From: Caryophanales bacterium UBA6380
GTDB taxonomy: Bacteria; Bacillota_I; Bacilli_A; RFN20; CAG-826
NCBI GenBank assembly: GCA_002438785.1
Contig: DJQS01000011.1
Location: 1 to 64,000, forward strand
Length of the DNA stretch: 64,000 nucleotides
Reading direction: 5' to 3'
Under the pieces are notes generated by a model. It did not search any database. It was not told the origin of the DNA and was given only the letters and a program-made list of their open reading frames with translations. A program made the translations under genes and the position numbers. Below, in pieces: positions 34,151 through 44,971 of the stretch (its first letter is position 1; each line of letters begins with the position of its first letter).

Positions 34151-35483
34151 TTTCTCGATATCTTTCTTCCATTTGTCGACGTATATCTTTTTTGATAATT
34201 TCACGACGGTGTTTGTTTTTAACTTTTTGAACAGCAATTCTAATTTTCTTTTTATATCCTGGTTTAACTTTATTTGACTTATTTTGATTTATAGCTTTTT
34301 TTATTTCTTTATCTAATTCTGTATTAACTTTTTTCTTTTTTCTTTTTGTTTTGATAAAACTTGTATCTGGAATTAAATGACAACTATCAAATTTTAAGAA
34401 TTCAACTTTTAAACCATCAGAAATTAATTTTTCGCATAATTTTTGATGCTCATTATCATAAAAAACAAATGAACGTCCACTTTTATTATTTCTTCCGGTT
34501 CTTCCAGCTCTATGATAATAATATTCTAAGTTATTAGGTAAGTCTAAACTTAATACATCACTAACATCGATTATATCAAGGCCTCTACTTGCAATATCTG
34601 TACACACTATAACAGGAAATTCATTATTATTAATTCTTCTTAACATTGAATTTCTTTCGCGTGGTAATAAATCTCCACTAATAAAACCGCATTTAATTTT
34701 ATTTTTCGATAAAAATTCATATATTTTTTTTGCTTCTTCTTTACTATTAGAAAAAATCATTAATAAATAAGGGTTAACATCTTTTATAAAATCTAATGTT
34801 AAGTCATTTAAATTGCGATGTTTAGTATTAATAAAATAATGTTTAATTGTTTTTGAAGCATTGTCTTTATTTGATAATGTCAGAATATAATCAGGCGAAA
34901 TATATTTTTTTAGGAAAATTTCAACTTTTTTGGATATTGTAGCACTAAAAACTTCAATTTGTTTGCATTTAGAGCGCATGATTATATTATTTATATCTTC
35001 AAAAAAACTATCATCCATTAGCATATCTGCCTCATCCAATACAATAGTTTTTAAATTAGACAAATCAATATTAGCATTTGAAAGTAAATATTTTAAACGA
35101 CCAGGCGTAGCAATTGCAATTTCCACTCCATTTTCTAAGCTTTCTTCATTTTTTGTCGTATCAACGCCACTTATATATAATTTGCATTTAAGAAGTGGAA
35201 AATATTTTTTAAATTCTTGAGTAAATAAATATGTTTGCCTAGATAATTCTCTTGTTGGTGAAATAATGATTGCTTGAAGTTTATTATTAAAACTTAAATT
35301 ATTAATAATCGGAATTAAAAAAGAATGAGTTTTTCCAGAACCAGTTTCACTTTGTACTATAATATTTTCACCTTTTAAGGCTTTTGGTATTACAACTTCT
35401 TGAACTTTTGTAGCTTCTTTATAACCTAAATCATATAAAGCATCGATCACTTCTTTTTTTAAATTAAACGTTTTAAAATTCAT
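34128..35483 (-). CDS. DEAD-box RNA helicase
   Basis: A 451-residue ATP-dependent RNA helicase of the CshA/CshB/DeaD type. Motifs in order: Q motif region with VQEVVIPKALKG, I SETGSGKT, Ia PTRELSRQ, Ib ATPGRLKYLL, II LDEADML, III FSATISK, then IV-VI with DIASRGLDI and YYHRAGRTGR. The last 75 residues are Lys/Arg-rich, fitting RNA binding, and no named RNA-recognition domain is visible. It ends in TGA, directly followed by TAA. Which paralogue it is cannot be decided. Confidence 0.92.
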   Translation of the reverse strand: MNFKTFNLKKEVIDALYDLGYKEATKVQEVVIPKALKGENIIVQSETGSGKTHSFLIPIINNLSFNNKLQAIIISPTRELSRQTYLFTQEFKKYFPLLKCKLYISGVDTTKNEESLENGVEIAIATPGRLKYLLSNANIDLSNLKTIVLDEADMLMDDSFFEDINNIIMRSKCKQIEVFSATISKKVEIFLKKYISPDYILTLSNKDNASKTIKHYFINTKHRNLNDLTLDFIKDVNPYLLMIFSNSKEEAKKIYEFLSKNKIKCGFISGDLLPRERNSMLRRINNNEFPVIVCTDIASRGLDIIDVSDVLSLDLPNNLEYYYHRAGRTGRNNKSGRSFVFYDNEHQKLCEKLISDGLKVEFLKFDSCHLIPDTSFIKTKRKKKKVNTELDKEIKKAINQNKSNKVKPGYKKKIRIAVQKVKNKHRREIIKKDIRRQMEERYRENAKNKRD

Positions 35484-35575
35484 AAAAATATTTTAATTTT
35501 TTTTGAATGTAAATTCTATATATATTTATTAGAAATATGTTTATTAATATAAATTTATAAGGTAAACTCTAAATT

Positions 35576-36442
35576 ATGAATGTTGAATTACTAAAACCAT
35601 ATGGACTTTGTTCAGGAGCTTTAAAAGCCATAAATTTAATAAAAAAAGTTAGAAAAGATAACCCTAATAATAATATAATTTTATTTGGTCCAATAATTCA
35701 TAACGAGAATATTAATTCGTTAATGAAAGAACTAGATATTAAAGTACTAGATTTACCATATGATGAATATTTTGATGTGATTGACACTTTATCTATTGAC
35801 GATATTGTCATATTACCTGCACACGGGCATGACAATTCACTTGAAGAAAAACTTTGTAGAAAGGGAATTTTATATGTTGATGCAACATGTCCAACCATTT
35901 TAAAAATTCACGATTTAATTCTTAATGACTATCTAGATAACGATATCATTTATATAGGAAAAAAAGACCATATTGAATCTATAACAACTTGCTTACTAAA
36001 AGATAATATTTATTTTTACGATATTGATAACACATCAAATTTAGAACAATTCCATATTGTTGACCCAATAATCTTATATCAAACAACATTAACCAAGCTA
36101 GATGTAAAAAATGCAATTAAAAATATTAAAATTAATTTTCCAACTGCACAAGAAGGAAAGACTCTTTGCAGGCAGTGCATTATTAGACAAAATAATCTTA
36201 TAAAAAATTTAACAAAAGATACATTTGTAATTATTGTTGGAAGCAAAACATCTAGTAATACTAAATCTTTACTAGATATATACTATAAAACTACTAATGA
36301 TAATAAAATTATCTTTGTAAATTCACTTGAAGAAATTAAAAAAGTAGAATTTAATTCATCCTATAAATATCTAATAACTAGCGGAACATCTACTCCAAAT
36401 ATAGTAGTAGAAAACATTTATAAATATATTAGATCACTTTAG
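35576..36442 (+). CDS. ispH: 4-hydroxy-3-methylbut-2-enyl diphosphate reductase IspH
   Basis: Last enzyme of the MEP pathway, releasing isopentenyl and dimethylallyl diphosphate. The 288 residues contain the three cluster cysteines in PYGLCSGALKA (12), VDATCPTI (about 103) and the TLCRQC region (about 195), plus the substrate-binding PAHGHD. The usual Thr-Glu pair near TTL is present as YQTTLTKLD. It is smaller than many homologues. It converges with nif3 and overlaps it by 14 nt; in Bacillus ispH is next to the same genes but in the same direction, so it has been inverted here. Confidence 0.93.
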   Translation: MNVELLKPYGLCSGALKAINLIKKVRKDNPNNNIILFGPIIHNENINSLMKELDIKVLDLPYDEYFDVIDTLSIDDIVILPAHGHDNSLEEKLCRKGILYVDATCPTILKIHDLILNDYLDNDIIYIGKKDHIESITTCLLKDNIYFYDIDNTSNLEQFHIVDPIILYQTTLTKLDVKNAIKNIKINFPTAQEGKTLCRQCIIRQNNLIKNLTKDTFVIIVGSKTSSNTKSLLDIYYKTTNDNKIIFVNSLEEIKKVEFNSSYKYLITSGTSTPNIVVENIYKYIRSL

Positions 36443-37208
36443 GACATTTTTCGTGTTCAACAGTTATAATGTTCAAAGTATTGTCTATTTCTAGTATTAC
36501 TTTTTTCATTTGTTCCATGAAAATATTTTCTATTTCATGGGGTAAATCTAAATAATTATAATGGCAAGATATTACATCTCTTCTGCCATGGTGTGGAATA
36601 TCACCACTAATAAATATGTCATATCCTTCGTTTTGCGCTTCCTTAAATTCATACCACCCGCCACCTCCTATAATAGCAACATTATTAATAATTTCTTTAC
36701 CATAAGGTAGCAATAGTCCATATTGAACATTTAATTTATTTTTAGCATACAACGCAAAATCGTTGACATTCATTGGTTCAATTAAGCATCCACCTCTAGC
36801 CATCGGAACTTTAGATAATGAATGTATGTTTTTCAAGTTCAATCTTTGTGCTAAAGCGTCATTCATACCATTCTTTCCTTCATCAAAATTAGTGTGATAA
36901 GAGTAAATTGGAATATTATATTTAAAAATTTCATCAGTAATTTTTGCCTTATTTTTGTCTTTTGAAAGAACATCATTCTTCTTTCCAAAAATAAATGGAT
37001 GGTGAGTAATTATTAAATCAATTTCATTTAGCAAATTGTTATCAAACATATATTTTAAAACAATTTCATCAAAATCTAAGCAAATTAAAATATTATCAGT
37101 ATTTTCTCGTAATTTACCAACTTGTAATCCAGGATAATCATGATATTTTAAAGCAATTCCTTTTGGGAAATATTTAGCTAATTTGTTGATTAAATTTCTA
37201 GTTTTCAT
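36429..37208 (-). CDS. Nif3-like dinuclear metal-centre protein (DUF34, YqfO)
   Basis: A 259-residue protein of the Nif3/DUF34 family. Metal-ligand motifs are ITHHPFIFG (about 66), the YSYHTNFDEGKNGMNDALA segment (about 100) and the C-terminal HYNYLDLPHEIEN with its Glu. GGGGWYEFKEAQNEGYDIFISGD is the conserved middle of the family. The biochemical role is not settled (GTP cyclohydrolase-like and metal-handling roles have been proposed). It overlaps trmK by 11 nt, as in the Bacillus trmK-yqfO pair. Confidence 0.92.
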   Translation of the reverse strand: MKTRNLINKLAKYFPKGIALKYHDYPGLQVGKLRENTDNILICLDFDEIVLKYMFDNNLLNEIDLIITHHPFIFGKKNDVLSKDKNKAKITDEIFKYNIPIYSYHTNFDEGKNGMNDALAQRLNLKNIHSLSKVPMARGGCLIEPMNVNDFALYAKNKLNVQYGLLLPYGKEIINNVAIIGGGGWYEFKEAQNEGYDIFISGDIPHHGRRDVISCHYNYLDLPHEIENIFMEQMKKVILEIDNTLNIITVEHEKCPKVI

Positions 37209-37872
37209 ATAAGATACCCTTTAATTCTTCAATTTCATTTTCTAATTCTTCTTTTCGACTATTGCTAAGTTTTTTCGTTTTGAGCAAATTGTTATATTTA
37301 GTAAGAATTGTTTTATAATGTCTAATGAAATATTTATCTTTTTTTAATAATAAAATTGGACCATATTTATATTGAATTTCTAAATACTGCATTGTCCCTT
37401 TTTTAAATCTAATTATCTCATAAAAAATATCATTTTCTACTAAGTCACTTTCTTCATCAATAATGTAACCTAGATTTACCATAAATTTGCGAAGTTCATA
37501 AGTGTTATTATGACTATCTATAATAAAATATTTAATGTATTTTACTTTTTCAATTGACCTAAGAATAAGATTTTTAATTGTAATAAAACCCATGCCAGCA
37601 ATTACAATAGTATCGTAACTTGAATCAACATCAGCCAAACCATCAGATAAAATAATAGAATAATTATCTCGATATTCTTTTAGATATAAATCTAAATTAG
37701 ATTTTAATCTATTAAAAGGACCTACTTTATTTTCAACACCTAAAACTTTTTTAGAAATCTTACTTTTTAATAAAGCAACTAAAAGATATCCATGATCGCT
37801 ACCTATATCAGCAACCACACTACCTTTTATAATTAAATTTAATATTGTGTTAATTCTTGCACTAATATTCAT
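37198..37872 (-). CDS. trmK: tRNA (adenine(22)-N1)-methyltransferase TrmK
   Basis: Methylates A22 of tRNAs using S-adenosylmethionine. The 224-residue protein has a Rossmann-like methyltransferase domain with VVADIGSDHGYLLVALL (motif I, about 18), SDGLADVDSSYDTIVIAGMG (motif IV region, about 87) and a helical, coiled-coil C-terminal part rich in Lys and Glu, as in Bacillus TrmK. It starts at the last base of the rpoD stop, so it is coupled to rpoD, matching the sigA-trmK neighbourhood of Bacillus. Confidence 0.92.
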   Translation of the reverse strand: MNISARINTILNLIIKGSVVADIGSDHGYLLVALLKSKISKKVLGVENKVGPFNRLKSNLDLYLKEYRDNYSIILSDGLADVDSSYDTIVIAGMGFITIKNLILRSIEKVKYIKYFIIDSHNNTYELRKFMVNLGYIIDEESDLVENDIFYEIIRFKKGTMQYLEIQYKYGPILLLKKDKYFIRHYKTILTKYNNLLKTKKLSNSRKEELENEIEELKGILYEN

Positions 37873-39248
37873 TAATATCGATAATCATCCAACTTCTTTT
37901 GTCTTGTTGGGTGGCGTAACTTACGAATAGCCTTAGCTTCGATTTGTCTAATACGTTCTCTAGTGACACCAAATTCTTTCCCAACTTCTTCTAAAGTTCT
38001 TGGTTTATTATCATCTATGCCATACCTTAATCTAAGGACTCTTTCTTCACGGTCAGTTAAATCGCTCATTACATCATAAAGAGCTCTTCTTATCATTGCC
38101 TGCGTTGTATAATCTGTAGGTGATATACTGTCTTTATCTTCAACAAAATCTCCTAAGTGAGAATCATCTTCTTCACCAATAGGGCTCTCTAATGAAACAG
38201 GTTCAAGTGCAATTCTTTGAATTTCACGAATTCTATCAGGTGTCATCGCTGGATTTTGCATCTCTTCACTTATTTCTTCAGGTGTAGGTTCTCTTCCTAG
38301 TTTCTGTGTAAGTTGACGTTGAACTTTTGTAATTTTATTAATAGTTTCAACCATATGAACTGGAATACGTATAGTTCTAGCTTGGTCAGCAATAGCTCTT
38401 GCGATAGATTGTTTTATCCACCATGTTGCATAAGTAGAAAATTTAAAATTCTTAGTATAATCAAATTTATCGACCGCTTTCATTAGACCAAGATTTCCTT
38501 CTTCAATAAGATCTAAAAATTGCATGCCACGTCCGATGTATCGTTTTGCAATATTGACAACTAAACGTAAATTTGCATTAATTAATTCGTTTTTAGCTTC
38601 AACGTCACCTTTTAAAATTCTTTTAGCTAACTCAGGTTCTTCACTTGGCTTTAATAACTTGAATTTCCCTATTTCTTTTAAATATAGTTTTACACTATCG
38701 TTTACCTTTACATTACTTGTCTCTAAATCATCAAGTTTATCAACATCAATGGAAGCGGATTCTTTTTCACTTTCAGGAACCTTAGATTCATCAATATCAT
38801 CTGTATCAATTAAATCTTCGTCATCAAGAGCATTTTCATCAAAATTCGAACCATCGAACTCAAGATTATCTAAGTCATCCGCTTCATCATTATTAAAGCC
38901 TTCACCAGTAATCTCATATCCTAAATTTTTAAAGTGTTCAAAAACTTTTTCATAGTCTTCATCGGTTAAATCAAGATAACTTGTTTCATCAGCAAATTCA
39001 TCTGTATCAAAAACTTTCGTTTTTTTGCACTTTTTATCAAATTCAGCGATAATGCTGTCCAAGCTCTTTATTGGCTCTTCTTCATCATCGACGAAATCGT
39101 CAATATCATCAGTATTAATATCATTAGGTACTTCTGTTAGATCTTTTTTCTTGTTCAAATCTTTATCCTTCTTTTCACCTAATACTTTCGCCTTTTTTTT
39201 AGTTACATCTTTTTTAACTTTTTTAGCAGTTTCAACTTTTGTTTCCAT
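37872..39248 (-). CDS. rpoD: Primary RNA polymerase sigma factor (sigma A)
   Basis: The housekeeping sigma factor. The 458 residues begin with a Lys-rich start and a long acidic stretch (about 30-185; unusually rich in Asp and Glu, replacing region 1.1). Region 1.2 follows ([11 protein letters not shown]), then regions 2.1-2.4 ([31 protein letters not shown]), region 3 and region 4.2 ([20 protein letters not shown]). The start is the second ATG (39248), because AGGAGG touches the first ATG (39254) and is well spaced from the second. It is downstream of dnaG, as in Bacillus. Confidence 0.95.
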   Translation of the reverse strand: METKVETAKKVKKDVTKKKAKVLGEKKDKDLNKKKDLTEVPNDINTDDIDDFVDDEEEPIKSLDSIIAEFDKKCKKTKVFDTDEFADETSYLDLTDEDYEKVFEHFKNLGYEITGEGFNNDEADDLDNLEFDGSNFDENALDDEDLIDTDDIDESKVPESEKESASIDVDKLDDLETSNVKVNDSVKLYLKEIGKFKLLKPSEEPELAKRILKGDVEAKNELINANLRLVVNIAKRYIGRGMQFLDLIEEGNLGLMKAVDKFDYTKNFKFSTYATWWIKQSIARAIADQARTIRIPVHMVETINKITKVQRQLTQKLGREPTPEEISEEMQNPAMTPDRIREIQRIALEPVSLESPIGEEDDSHLGDFVEDKDSISPTDYTTQAMIRRALYDVMSDLTDREERVLRLRYGIDDNKPRTLEEVGKEFGVTRERIRQIEAKAIRKLRHPTRQKKLDDYRY

Positions 39249-39258
39249 AATCATCCTC

Positions 39259-41097
39259 CTATTTAATTAATTTTTTTCTCTTTTTTTCTATTAGTATTTT
39301 ATAAAGATTTGCTTTTTCTTCTATGGAAGAAGCTTCTTGCAATTCTTCATTAAAAGTTTTATTTTCTTTCTCCTCTTGCCTTATTTTTTCTAATGATTTA
39401 AATTGGTTTTGCATTTCATTTATAGAGTAAGGGGGTAGTGTTACATCATTCAATGCGATATTAGCAATATTTTTTAAAATAAAATCTTTATCTTCAATTT
39501 CTTTATTTGATTCAACATAGTTAATAAATTCATTCAAATTAATTGATGCAGGTCGCTCTTTTAATCCATCGACATATTCATTTAATAACTTAACAATATT
39601 TCGATATTTTAATGTCGGCAAAAATATATTGGCTCTTGCATAATCATCAATAGCATAAATGCTATCAAACATATATCTAACAATTTTGAATTGAACTAAT
39701 TCTTTTCCTTTTAAAATATCATTATTATAATATTTATTAAAATCAATTTCTAAATCATCACTTGACAAATTATTCTTATTAGCAGTTAACAATTTATTGT
39801 AATATTCATATAAAAGTTGCTTACTATAACCAGTTAAAGAATAAAGTTTATCAATATAATCTTCTACATCAAATTTAGATTTTAATTTTATAATTTCCTT
39901 CATTAAATTTTTAACCAGTTCTTTTTTATTGTAACTACTGTTTAAATCCAAATTTTTACTATAATAACTGATTAACCATTCAGGCTTTTCAATTAAATTA
40001 TTTAAAAAAGATAATAACTTCTCTTTTCCGTATTGATCAATAATTTCATCACTATCTTTTTCTTTAAAATCTACAATCGGATTAACTATTTTATAATGTA
40101 CATTATTTTCATCAAATTTACTGATTATATTATAAGTATTTATCTGCCCAGCATTATCTAAATCTAAGCAAATTCTAACTTCACAATTTAATTTTTTTAA
40201 TAATTGCAAATGGTTGCTCGTTAATGCGGTCCCCATTAAAGCAATAGCATTTTTTATACCAGCACGATACAAAGCAATAACATCCATAAAACCTTCAAGC
40301 AAATAAACAAAACCTAATTGTCTAGCTGAAGTTTCTGCATTACAAAGATTATATAATATATTTCCTTTATTAAATGCATCAGTTGCACCAGTATTAATAT
40401 ATTTAGGTTCATCACTAACATCATTAAGTCTACGTGCGCTAAAACCACAGACTTGTCCACTTTCATCTTTTAAAGCAAAAACAACACGAGAAGCATTGCT
40501 GTCATAAATAGACATATTATCTCTAATTCTACCAATACCTGTTCTTTCAATAGTTTTAATAGAATATCCCTTGGCTTTAAGAAAATTAACTATATTAATT
40601 CCATCATCTAAAGAATAACCGATGTTAAAATATTTAATGACATCATCAGATAATTTACGATTATATAAATAATTTAATGCTTTCTTTCCATTTTCACTTT
40701 GATATAAACTAGCTTGATAAAAATTATTAATATCAGTTAAGCATTTATAAAGTGTTGAAAGTTCAGGACTAATTTGTTTTGAAGCAATATTAGCATTTAA
40801 TCGATTATCATTGATACCACAAATTTTAGCAACTTCCTTCATTGCTTGAAAATATGATACTTTATCGTATTTTTCAATAAAATTAATCGCGTTACCACTT
40901 GTATTGCAAACAAAACATTTAAATATTTGTTTTTCTTTTGAAATCATTAAAGATGGATTTTTATCATTATGAAAAGGACAAATTGCAACATAGTTTCTCC
41001 CTTTTTTTTCAACCTTAATTCTAGAAGAAATAACCTCAACTATATCGCTTTGCCTTAAAATATCATTTGATAACTGATAAAAATTATCATCCATCAT
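39259..41097 (-). CDS. dnaG: DNA primase
   Basis: Makes RNA primers for replication. The 612 residues have an N-terminal zinc-binding domain ([10 protein letters not shown] and [11 protein letters not shown], about 40-65), the RNA polymerase core with [15 protein letters not shown] motifs [11 protein letters not shown] (about 263) and [10 protein letters not shown] (about 308), and a C-terminal helicase-binding region. The start overlaps the glyQS stop as ATGA. A second ATG follows at once (41094). It forms the dnaG-rpoD pair of the macromolecular-synthesis operon. Confidence 0.95.
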   Translation of the reverse strand: MMDDNFYQLSNDILRQSDIVEVISSRIKVEKKGRNYVAICPFHNDKNPSLMISKEKQIFKCFVCNTSGNAINFIEKYDKVSYFQAMKEVAKICGINDNRLNANIASKQISPELSTLYKCLTDINNFYQASLYQSENGKKALNYLYNRKLSDDVIKYFNIGYSLDDGINIVNFLKAKGYSIKTIERTGIGRIRDNMSIYDSNASRVVFALKDESGQVCGFSARRLNDVSDEPKYINTGATDAFNKGNILYNLCNAETSARQLGFVYLLEGFMDVIALYRAGIKNAIALMGTALTSNHLQLLKKLNCEVRICLDLDNAGQINTYNIISKFDENNVHYKIVNPIVDFKEKDSDEIIDQYGKEKLLSFLNNLIEKPEWLISYYSKNLDLNSSYNKKELVKNLMKEIIKLKSKFDVEDYIDKLYSLTGYSKQLLYEYYNKLLTANKNNLSSDDLEIDFNKYYNNDILKGKELVQFKIVRYMFDSIYAIDDYARANIFLPTLKYRNIVKLLNEYVDGLKERPASINLNEFINYVESNKEIEDKDFILKNIANIALNDVTLPPYSINEMQNQFKSLEKIRQEEKENKTFNEELQEASSIEEKANLYKILIEKKRKKLIK

Positions 41098-42470
41098 TTA
41101 TAAAAAGTTTTCTCCAATAAATAGTTTTTAAGATCTCTTATTTTAATTCTTTCTTGCTTCATTGTGTCTCTTTCTCTAATAGTAACACATTCATCATTAA
41201 TACTATCAAAATCAATAGTAACACAATAAGGAGTTCCTATTTCATCATTACGGCGATATCTTTTTCCAATAGAACCAGTCTCGTCAAAATTAACATTTAA
41301 ATAAGGTGTTAAATCATTATAAATCTTTTTAGCAAAATCGCTTAATTGCTTTGATAATGGTAAAATTGAAGCCTTATAAGGAGCTAAAAAAGATGGTAAA
41401 TGCATAATTTTTCTTATCTCGCCATTCTCTAAAGTTTCTTCATCATAACTATTACAAACGACCATTAAAAAGAGCCTTTCAAGACCTAATGATGGTTCGA
41501 TACAGTATGGAACATATTTTTCATTAGTTTCAGGATCCAAATATTCTAAGGATTCTCCACTAAATTCCATATGACGTTTCAAATCATAATCAGTACGGTC
41601 AGCAATTCCCCACACTTCTCCCCAACCAAAAGGAAATTTATATTCTATATCAGTTGTAGCTTTACTATAAAATGCCAACTCTTCAGGCTCATGATCTCTA
41701 AAACGCAAATCTTCAGCTTTAATATTTAAAGATTCAACAAACTTAATACAAAAATCTTTCCAATATTTAAACCATTCTAAATCCGTTCCTGGTTTGCAGA
41801 AAAATTCTAATTCCATTTGTTCAAATTCTCTAACTCTAAAAATAAAATTACCTGGAGTAATTTCATTTCTAAATGATTTCCCCATATTAGCGATACCTAA
41901 AGGAAGTTTTCTTCTTGTAGCTCTTTGAACATTTTTAAAATTAACAAATACACCTTGTGCAGTTTCTGGTCTTAAATAAACTTCGCTTTTACTATCTTCA
42001 GTAACACCAATATGTGTTTTAAACATCATATTGAATTGTCTTATATCTGTAAATTCGCTTTTTCCACAATGTGGACAAACCAATTTATGTAAATGCATAA
42101 ATTTATTCATATCTTCAATAGACATTGCATTAACATCAACATCTTTATATTGAGATGAAATTAAATCATCAGCTCTATATCTACTCTTACAATTTTTGCA
42201 ATCGATTAGAGGATCGTTAAAAGTAGTAACATGGCCTGTTGCTTGCCATACCTTAGGGTTCATTAAAATAGCCGCATCAATTCCAACATTTGTTGGTGAT
42301 TCATGAACGAATTTTTTCCACCATAAATTTTTAAGATTTTGTTTAAGCTCGCTTCCAAGTGGTCCATAATCCCAAGAATTAGATAAACCACCATATATTT
42401 GAGAACCTTGAAAAACGTAGCCAGTAGTTTGTAAATGAGTTACTATCTTATCAAATTCTATATTATTCAT
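41094..42470 (-). CDS. glyQS: Glycyl-tRNA synthetase, single-chain type
   Basis: Charges tRNA-Gly. This is the homodimeric class IIa enzyme (458 residues), not the alpha/beta type of Bacillus. Motifs are [23 protein letters not shown], the zinc-binding-like CPHCG insertion, [42 protein letters not shown] and the anticodon-binding C-terminal domain (ASILPLS). AGGAGC precedes the ATG. The 64-bp gap upstream is too short for a T-box, though it holds a 7-bp inverted repeat (TAACACT/AGTGTTA, 42481-42537). It ends in TGA, overlapping dnaG. Confidence 0.95.
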   Translation of the reverse strand: MNNIEFDKIVTHLQTTGYVFQGSQIYGGLSNSWDYGPLGSELKQNLKNLWWKKFVHESPTNVGIDAAILMNPKVWQATGHVTTFNDPLIDCKNCKSRYRADDLISSQYKDVDVNAMSIEDMNKFMHLHKLVCPHCGKSEFTDIRQFNMMFKTHIGVTEDSKSEVYLRPETAQGVFVNFKNVQRATRRKLPLGIANMGKSFRNEITPGNFIFRVREFEQMELEFFCKPGTDLEWFKYWKDFCIKFVESLNIKAEDLRFRDHEPEELAFYSKATTDIEYKFPFGWGEVWGIADRTDYDLKRHMEFSGESLEYLDPETNEKYVPYCIEPSLGLERLFLMVVCNSYDEETLENGEIRKIMHLPSFLAPYKASILPLSKQLSDFAKKIYNDLTPYLNVNFDETGSIGKRYRRNDEIGTPYCVTIDFDSINDECVTIRERDTMKQERIKIRDLKNYLLEKTFYK

Positions 42471-42534
42471 ATATTGCTCCTAACACTTAAAGTATTATAA
42501 TTCTAAAAATATTGCTGTCAACCTACTATGAGTG

Positions 42535-43224
42535 TTAAAATAATTCTAGCGAATTTAATTTTAAATCAGTTTTACTTTCTAAAAAGAAGCCAAAAATCTT
42601 AAAAATATTTATTGCACAACTTTCACATATAATATCGTTTAAAATATTTTCATTGCTAAATGTATCTTTAAAAATCTTCTCCTCTTCATTCGATAGTTCA
42701 ATTATGTTTTTATCTTTTTCGAAAGTATTAGTTAATACACCATCATCAATATTAAAATATTTATAGCTTATACTAAAATCAAATAACGGCTTAATTCCTA
42801 GCAAATTAAAATATTTCCCAATAAACAAAATAGCATAATTAAATTCAATATTTGTGTCATTTATTCCTTTAAAAACGAATATCGTTAAATTGTATAATGC
42901 ATTGAAGTCACTTATACCATCATAAGTTTTTAATGTTAATTCTGATATTAAATTAAATAATATTGATTTTTTGTAACTCTTTGAGTAATTCGAGAAATAA
43001 TTAATAATTTCACAAGCTTTTATTTTATATCCACCAACTTTTCCTTTATATATTTCAAAATCGCCCTCGATAAATGACTCCGTTAAAATTAAATTTTTAC
43101 TATTTAAATTATAAAAGCCCCTACCTAGATAGGAATAAATTCCATTTTTAGAAAGTATATTTAAAATTGCGTCATTATCTTTATAATGACTTACAAGTAA
43201 AATAAAGCCACGTATCGTTTCCAT
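42535..43224 (-). CDS. recO: DNA repair protein RecO
   Basis: Loads RecA on single-stranded DNA together with RecR. The 229-residue protein starts with an OB-fold-like domain (GFILLVSHYKDNDAILNILSKNG, then YLGRGFYNLNSKN; family start G-VL-----ED-ll---T---G). A helical C-terminal domain follows. The four-Cys zinc finger common in Firmicute RecO is missing; only a CESC near the end remains. Sequence conservation is modest, and position between era and glyQS supports the call strongly. Confidence 0.85.
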   Translation of the reverse strand: METIRGFILLVSHYKDNDAILNILSKNGIYSYLGRGFYNLNSKNLILTESFIEGDFEIYKGKVGGYKIKACEIINYFSNYSKSYKKSILFNLISELTLKTYDGISDFNALYNLTIFVFKGINDTNIEFNYAILFIGKYFNLLGIKPLFDFSISYKYFNIDDGVLTNTFEKDKNIIELSNEEEKIFKDTFSNENILNDIICESCAINIFKIFGFFLESKTDLKLNSLELF

Positions 43225-44096
43225 TAGCGATATCCAATTTTTGCCAAAAAACTACTAGAATTACGCCAATTTTCTTGTACTTGAACATTTAACACAAGAT
43301 TAACATGTTTTTTAAGCATTTCCTCAATGTCTTTACGAGCTAAAATACCTATTTTCTTTATCATTTTAGCACCTTTCCCAATAACAATTCCTTTTTGCGA
43401 TTCTTTTTCGACAATTATTTTTGCATATATCTCTAATTCTTTCTTACTATAATCTATATCATCACATAGTACAGCTATGCCGTGAGGAACTTCATCTTTT
43501 AAACAAATGAGGGCTTTTTCTCTTACAATTTCTTGTACTCGAAAGCGGAAATCTTTATCAGTAATCGTGTGAACATCATAATATTGAGGGCCTTCTTTTA
43601 AATGATTTTTAATAAGTTTTATAAGACCATCTAGATTAAATTTCTCTTTAGCACTAATTTCAATAAAATCTGTATTTGGATACTTTTTTAAATAAACATC
43701 TTTAACTTTTGTTATTAATTGAATATTTGTTAAATCAATTTTATTAAAAACGATAATCATATCACAATCAAATTTTAAATGATCCATGAGGTAATAGTCG
43801 CCTTCACCTAAGTCATTACTAGCATCAATTACAAATAGAGCCAATTCACAATTTCTTATAGTGCTGTAAGCTCTTTTATCAAGTAATTCGCCTAATTCAT
43901 TATGTGGTTTATGAATTCCAGGCGTATCCAAAAAAACAATTTGAGAATCATTATCATTATAAATACCGATAATTTGATCTCTAGTTGTTTGACTTTTTGA
44001 AGTTACAATAGATATCTTTTCTCCTATAATAGCATTTAAAATAGTAGACTTTCCAACATTTGTTCTTCCTACTAGGGATACAAATCCACTTTTCAT
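43224..44096 (-). CDS. era: Ribosome assembly GTPase Era
   Basis: Binds 16S rRNA near its 3' end and helps 30S maturation. The 290 residues carry the GTPase motifs G1 GRTNVGKST (about 10; GRPNVGKS is usual), switch I around SKSQTTRDQIIGI, G3 DTPGIHKP (about 57) and G4 FNKIDL (about 120). A C-terminal KH domain is recognisable from KGIVIGKGAKMIKKIGILARKDIEEML. It overlaps recO and cdd by a base each, in the Bacillus order cdd-era-recO. Confidence 0.95.
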   Translation of the reverse strand: MKSGFVSLVGRTNVGKSTILNAIIGEKISIVTSKSQTTRDQIIGIYNDNDSQIVFLDTPGIHKPHNELGELLDKRAYSTIRNCELALFVIDASNDLGEGDYYLMDHLKFDCDMIIVFNKIDLTNIQLITKVKDVYLKKYPNTDFIEISAKEKFNLDGLIKLIKNHLKEGPQYYDVHTITDKDFRFRVQEIVREKALICLKDEVPHGIAVLCDDIDYSKKELEIYAKIIVEKESQKGIVIGKGAKMIKKIGILARKDIEEMLKKHVNLVLNVQVQENWRNSSSFLAKIGYR

Positions 44097-44497
44097 TAAT
44101 TTAAATCCTCTTTATTAAAAGCAAATGGTAAAAGTTCTTTATTATTTGTTTCCAAGATATTACCTTTTAAATTTCCTAAAAAAATTTTAGCATCGCTAGG
44201 TAGTAATTCGCTCATTACTTGTCTGCAAGCACCACAAGGTGAACATGGTCCATCAGTATCACCTACGATTGCAATTGCAACTATATCCTCTTTTTTAATA
44301 CCATTACAATAAGCATTATAAATAGCATTACGTTCAGCACACATGGAAAGACCATAAGATGAATTTTCAATATTAGTGCCCTTATAAACTTTATTATCTT
44401 TGGTTAGTAAAGCAGCACCTACTTTAAATCTAGAATAAGGTGAATATGATAGTTTTCTAGCTTCTATTGCCATTTCTATTAATTTTTCTTTATCCAT
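44096..44497 (-). CDS. cdd: Cytidine deaminase
   Basis: Converts cytidine and deoxycytidine to uridine forms in pyrimidine salvage. The 133-residue tetrameric-type enzyme shows YSPYSRFKVGAAL, the zinc and proton-shuttle motif MCAERNAIYNA and the zinc cysteines in PCGACRQVMSEL. It ends one base into era and starts 1 nt after the ybeY stop, so it is part of the ybeY-cdd-era-recO unit. dgkA, found between ybeY and cdd in Bacillus, is absent. Confidence 0.95.
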   Translation of the reverse strand: MDKEKLIEMAIEARKLSYSPYSRFKVGAALLTKDNKVYKGTNIENSSYGLSMCAERNAIYNAYCNGIKKEDIVAIAIVGDTDGPCSPCGACRQVMSELLPSDAKIFLGNLKGNILETNNKELLPFAFNKEDLN

Positions 44498-44498
44498 A

Positions 44499-44939
44499 TC
44501 AATCTCCTAATATTTGATCTTGAAGACCAAACATAATTACCTCATCTTCTTTTTTCATATGGTCATAGCCTAATAAATGAAGTAAACCATGAACAAATAA
44601 AAAAGAAAGTTCACGTTTTAGAGTATTTCCATAATTAATAGCATTTTCTTGGGCTACTTCATAACAAATATAAATTTCACCCAAATCTAATGGTAAATCT
44701 CCAAAAATCTGTTCGCTCTTATCATCTAAAAATGCAAATGAGATTACATCAGTTGCACGATCTATGTTTCTATATTCTTTATTTATTCGCTGAATTTCTT
44801 TTTTATTAACAAATGTAACACTCATTATTACATTATCGTTTTTTTTCAATATGTTAAGAGTTTTTTTTAAAAGATTTTTGTAAATAATATTAAATTCATC
44901 AATATTATAAGAAGTTTCATTTGATATACTTAAAAACAT
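44499..44939 (-). CDS. ybeY: Endoribonuclease YbeY
   Basis: A 146-residue metal-dependent ribonuclease needed for 16S rRNA 3' end maturation and ribosome quality control. The zinc motif HGLLHLLGYDHMKKED is intact (three His), and the conserved strand IDRATDVISFAFLDD precedes it (family: TDVLSFP). It ends in TGA. PhoH, normally upstream of ybeY, is not present; the C39-peptidase membrane protein sits there instead, 32 nt away. Confidence 0.95.
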   Translation of the reverse strand: MFLSISNETSYNIDEFNIIYKNLLKKTLNILKKNDNVIMSVTFVNKKEIQRINKEYRNIDRATDVISFAFLDDKSEQIFGDLPLDLGEIYICYEVAQENAINYGNTLKRELSFLFVHGLLHLLGYDHMKKEDEVIMFGLQDQILGD

Positions 44940-44971
44940 AATTTAATTATATCAAATAATTATGATATAAA

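Noticed and set aside
38524..38955. 143-codon open frame on the + strand inside rpoD
   Set aside because: It lies opposite the acidic low-complexity region of rpoD and is Ser-rich as a result; no ribosome binding site or family pattern.
42481..42537. TAACACT and AGTGTTA near glyQS considered as a CIRCE or T-box element
   Set aside because: The arms are 43 bp apart, not 9, and the 64-bp gap is too short for a T-box.
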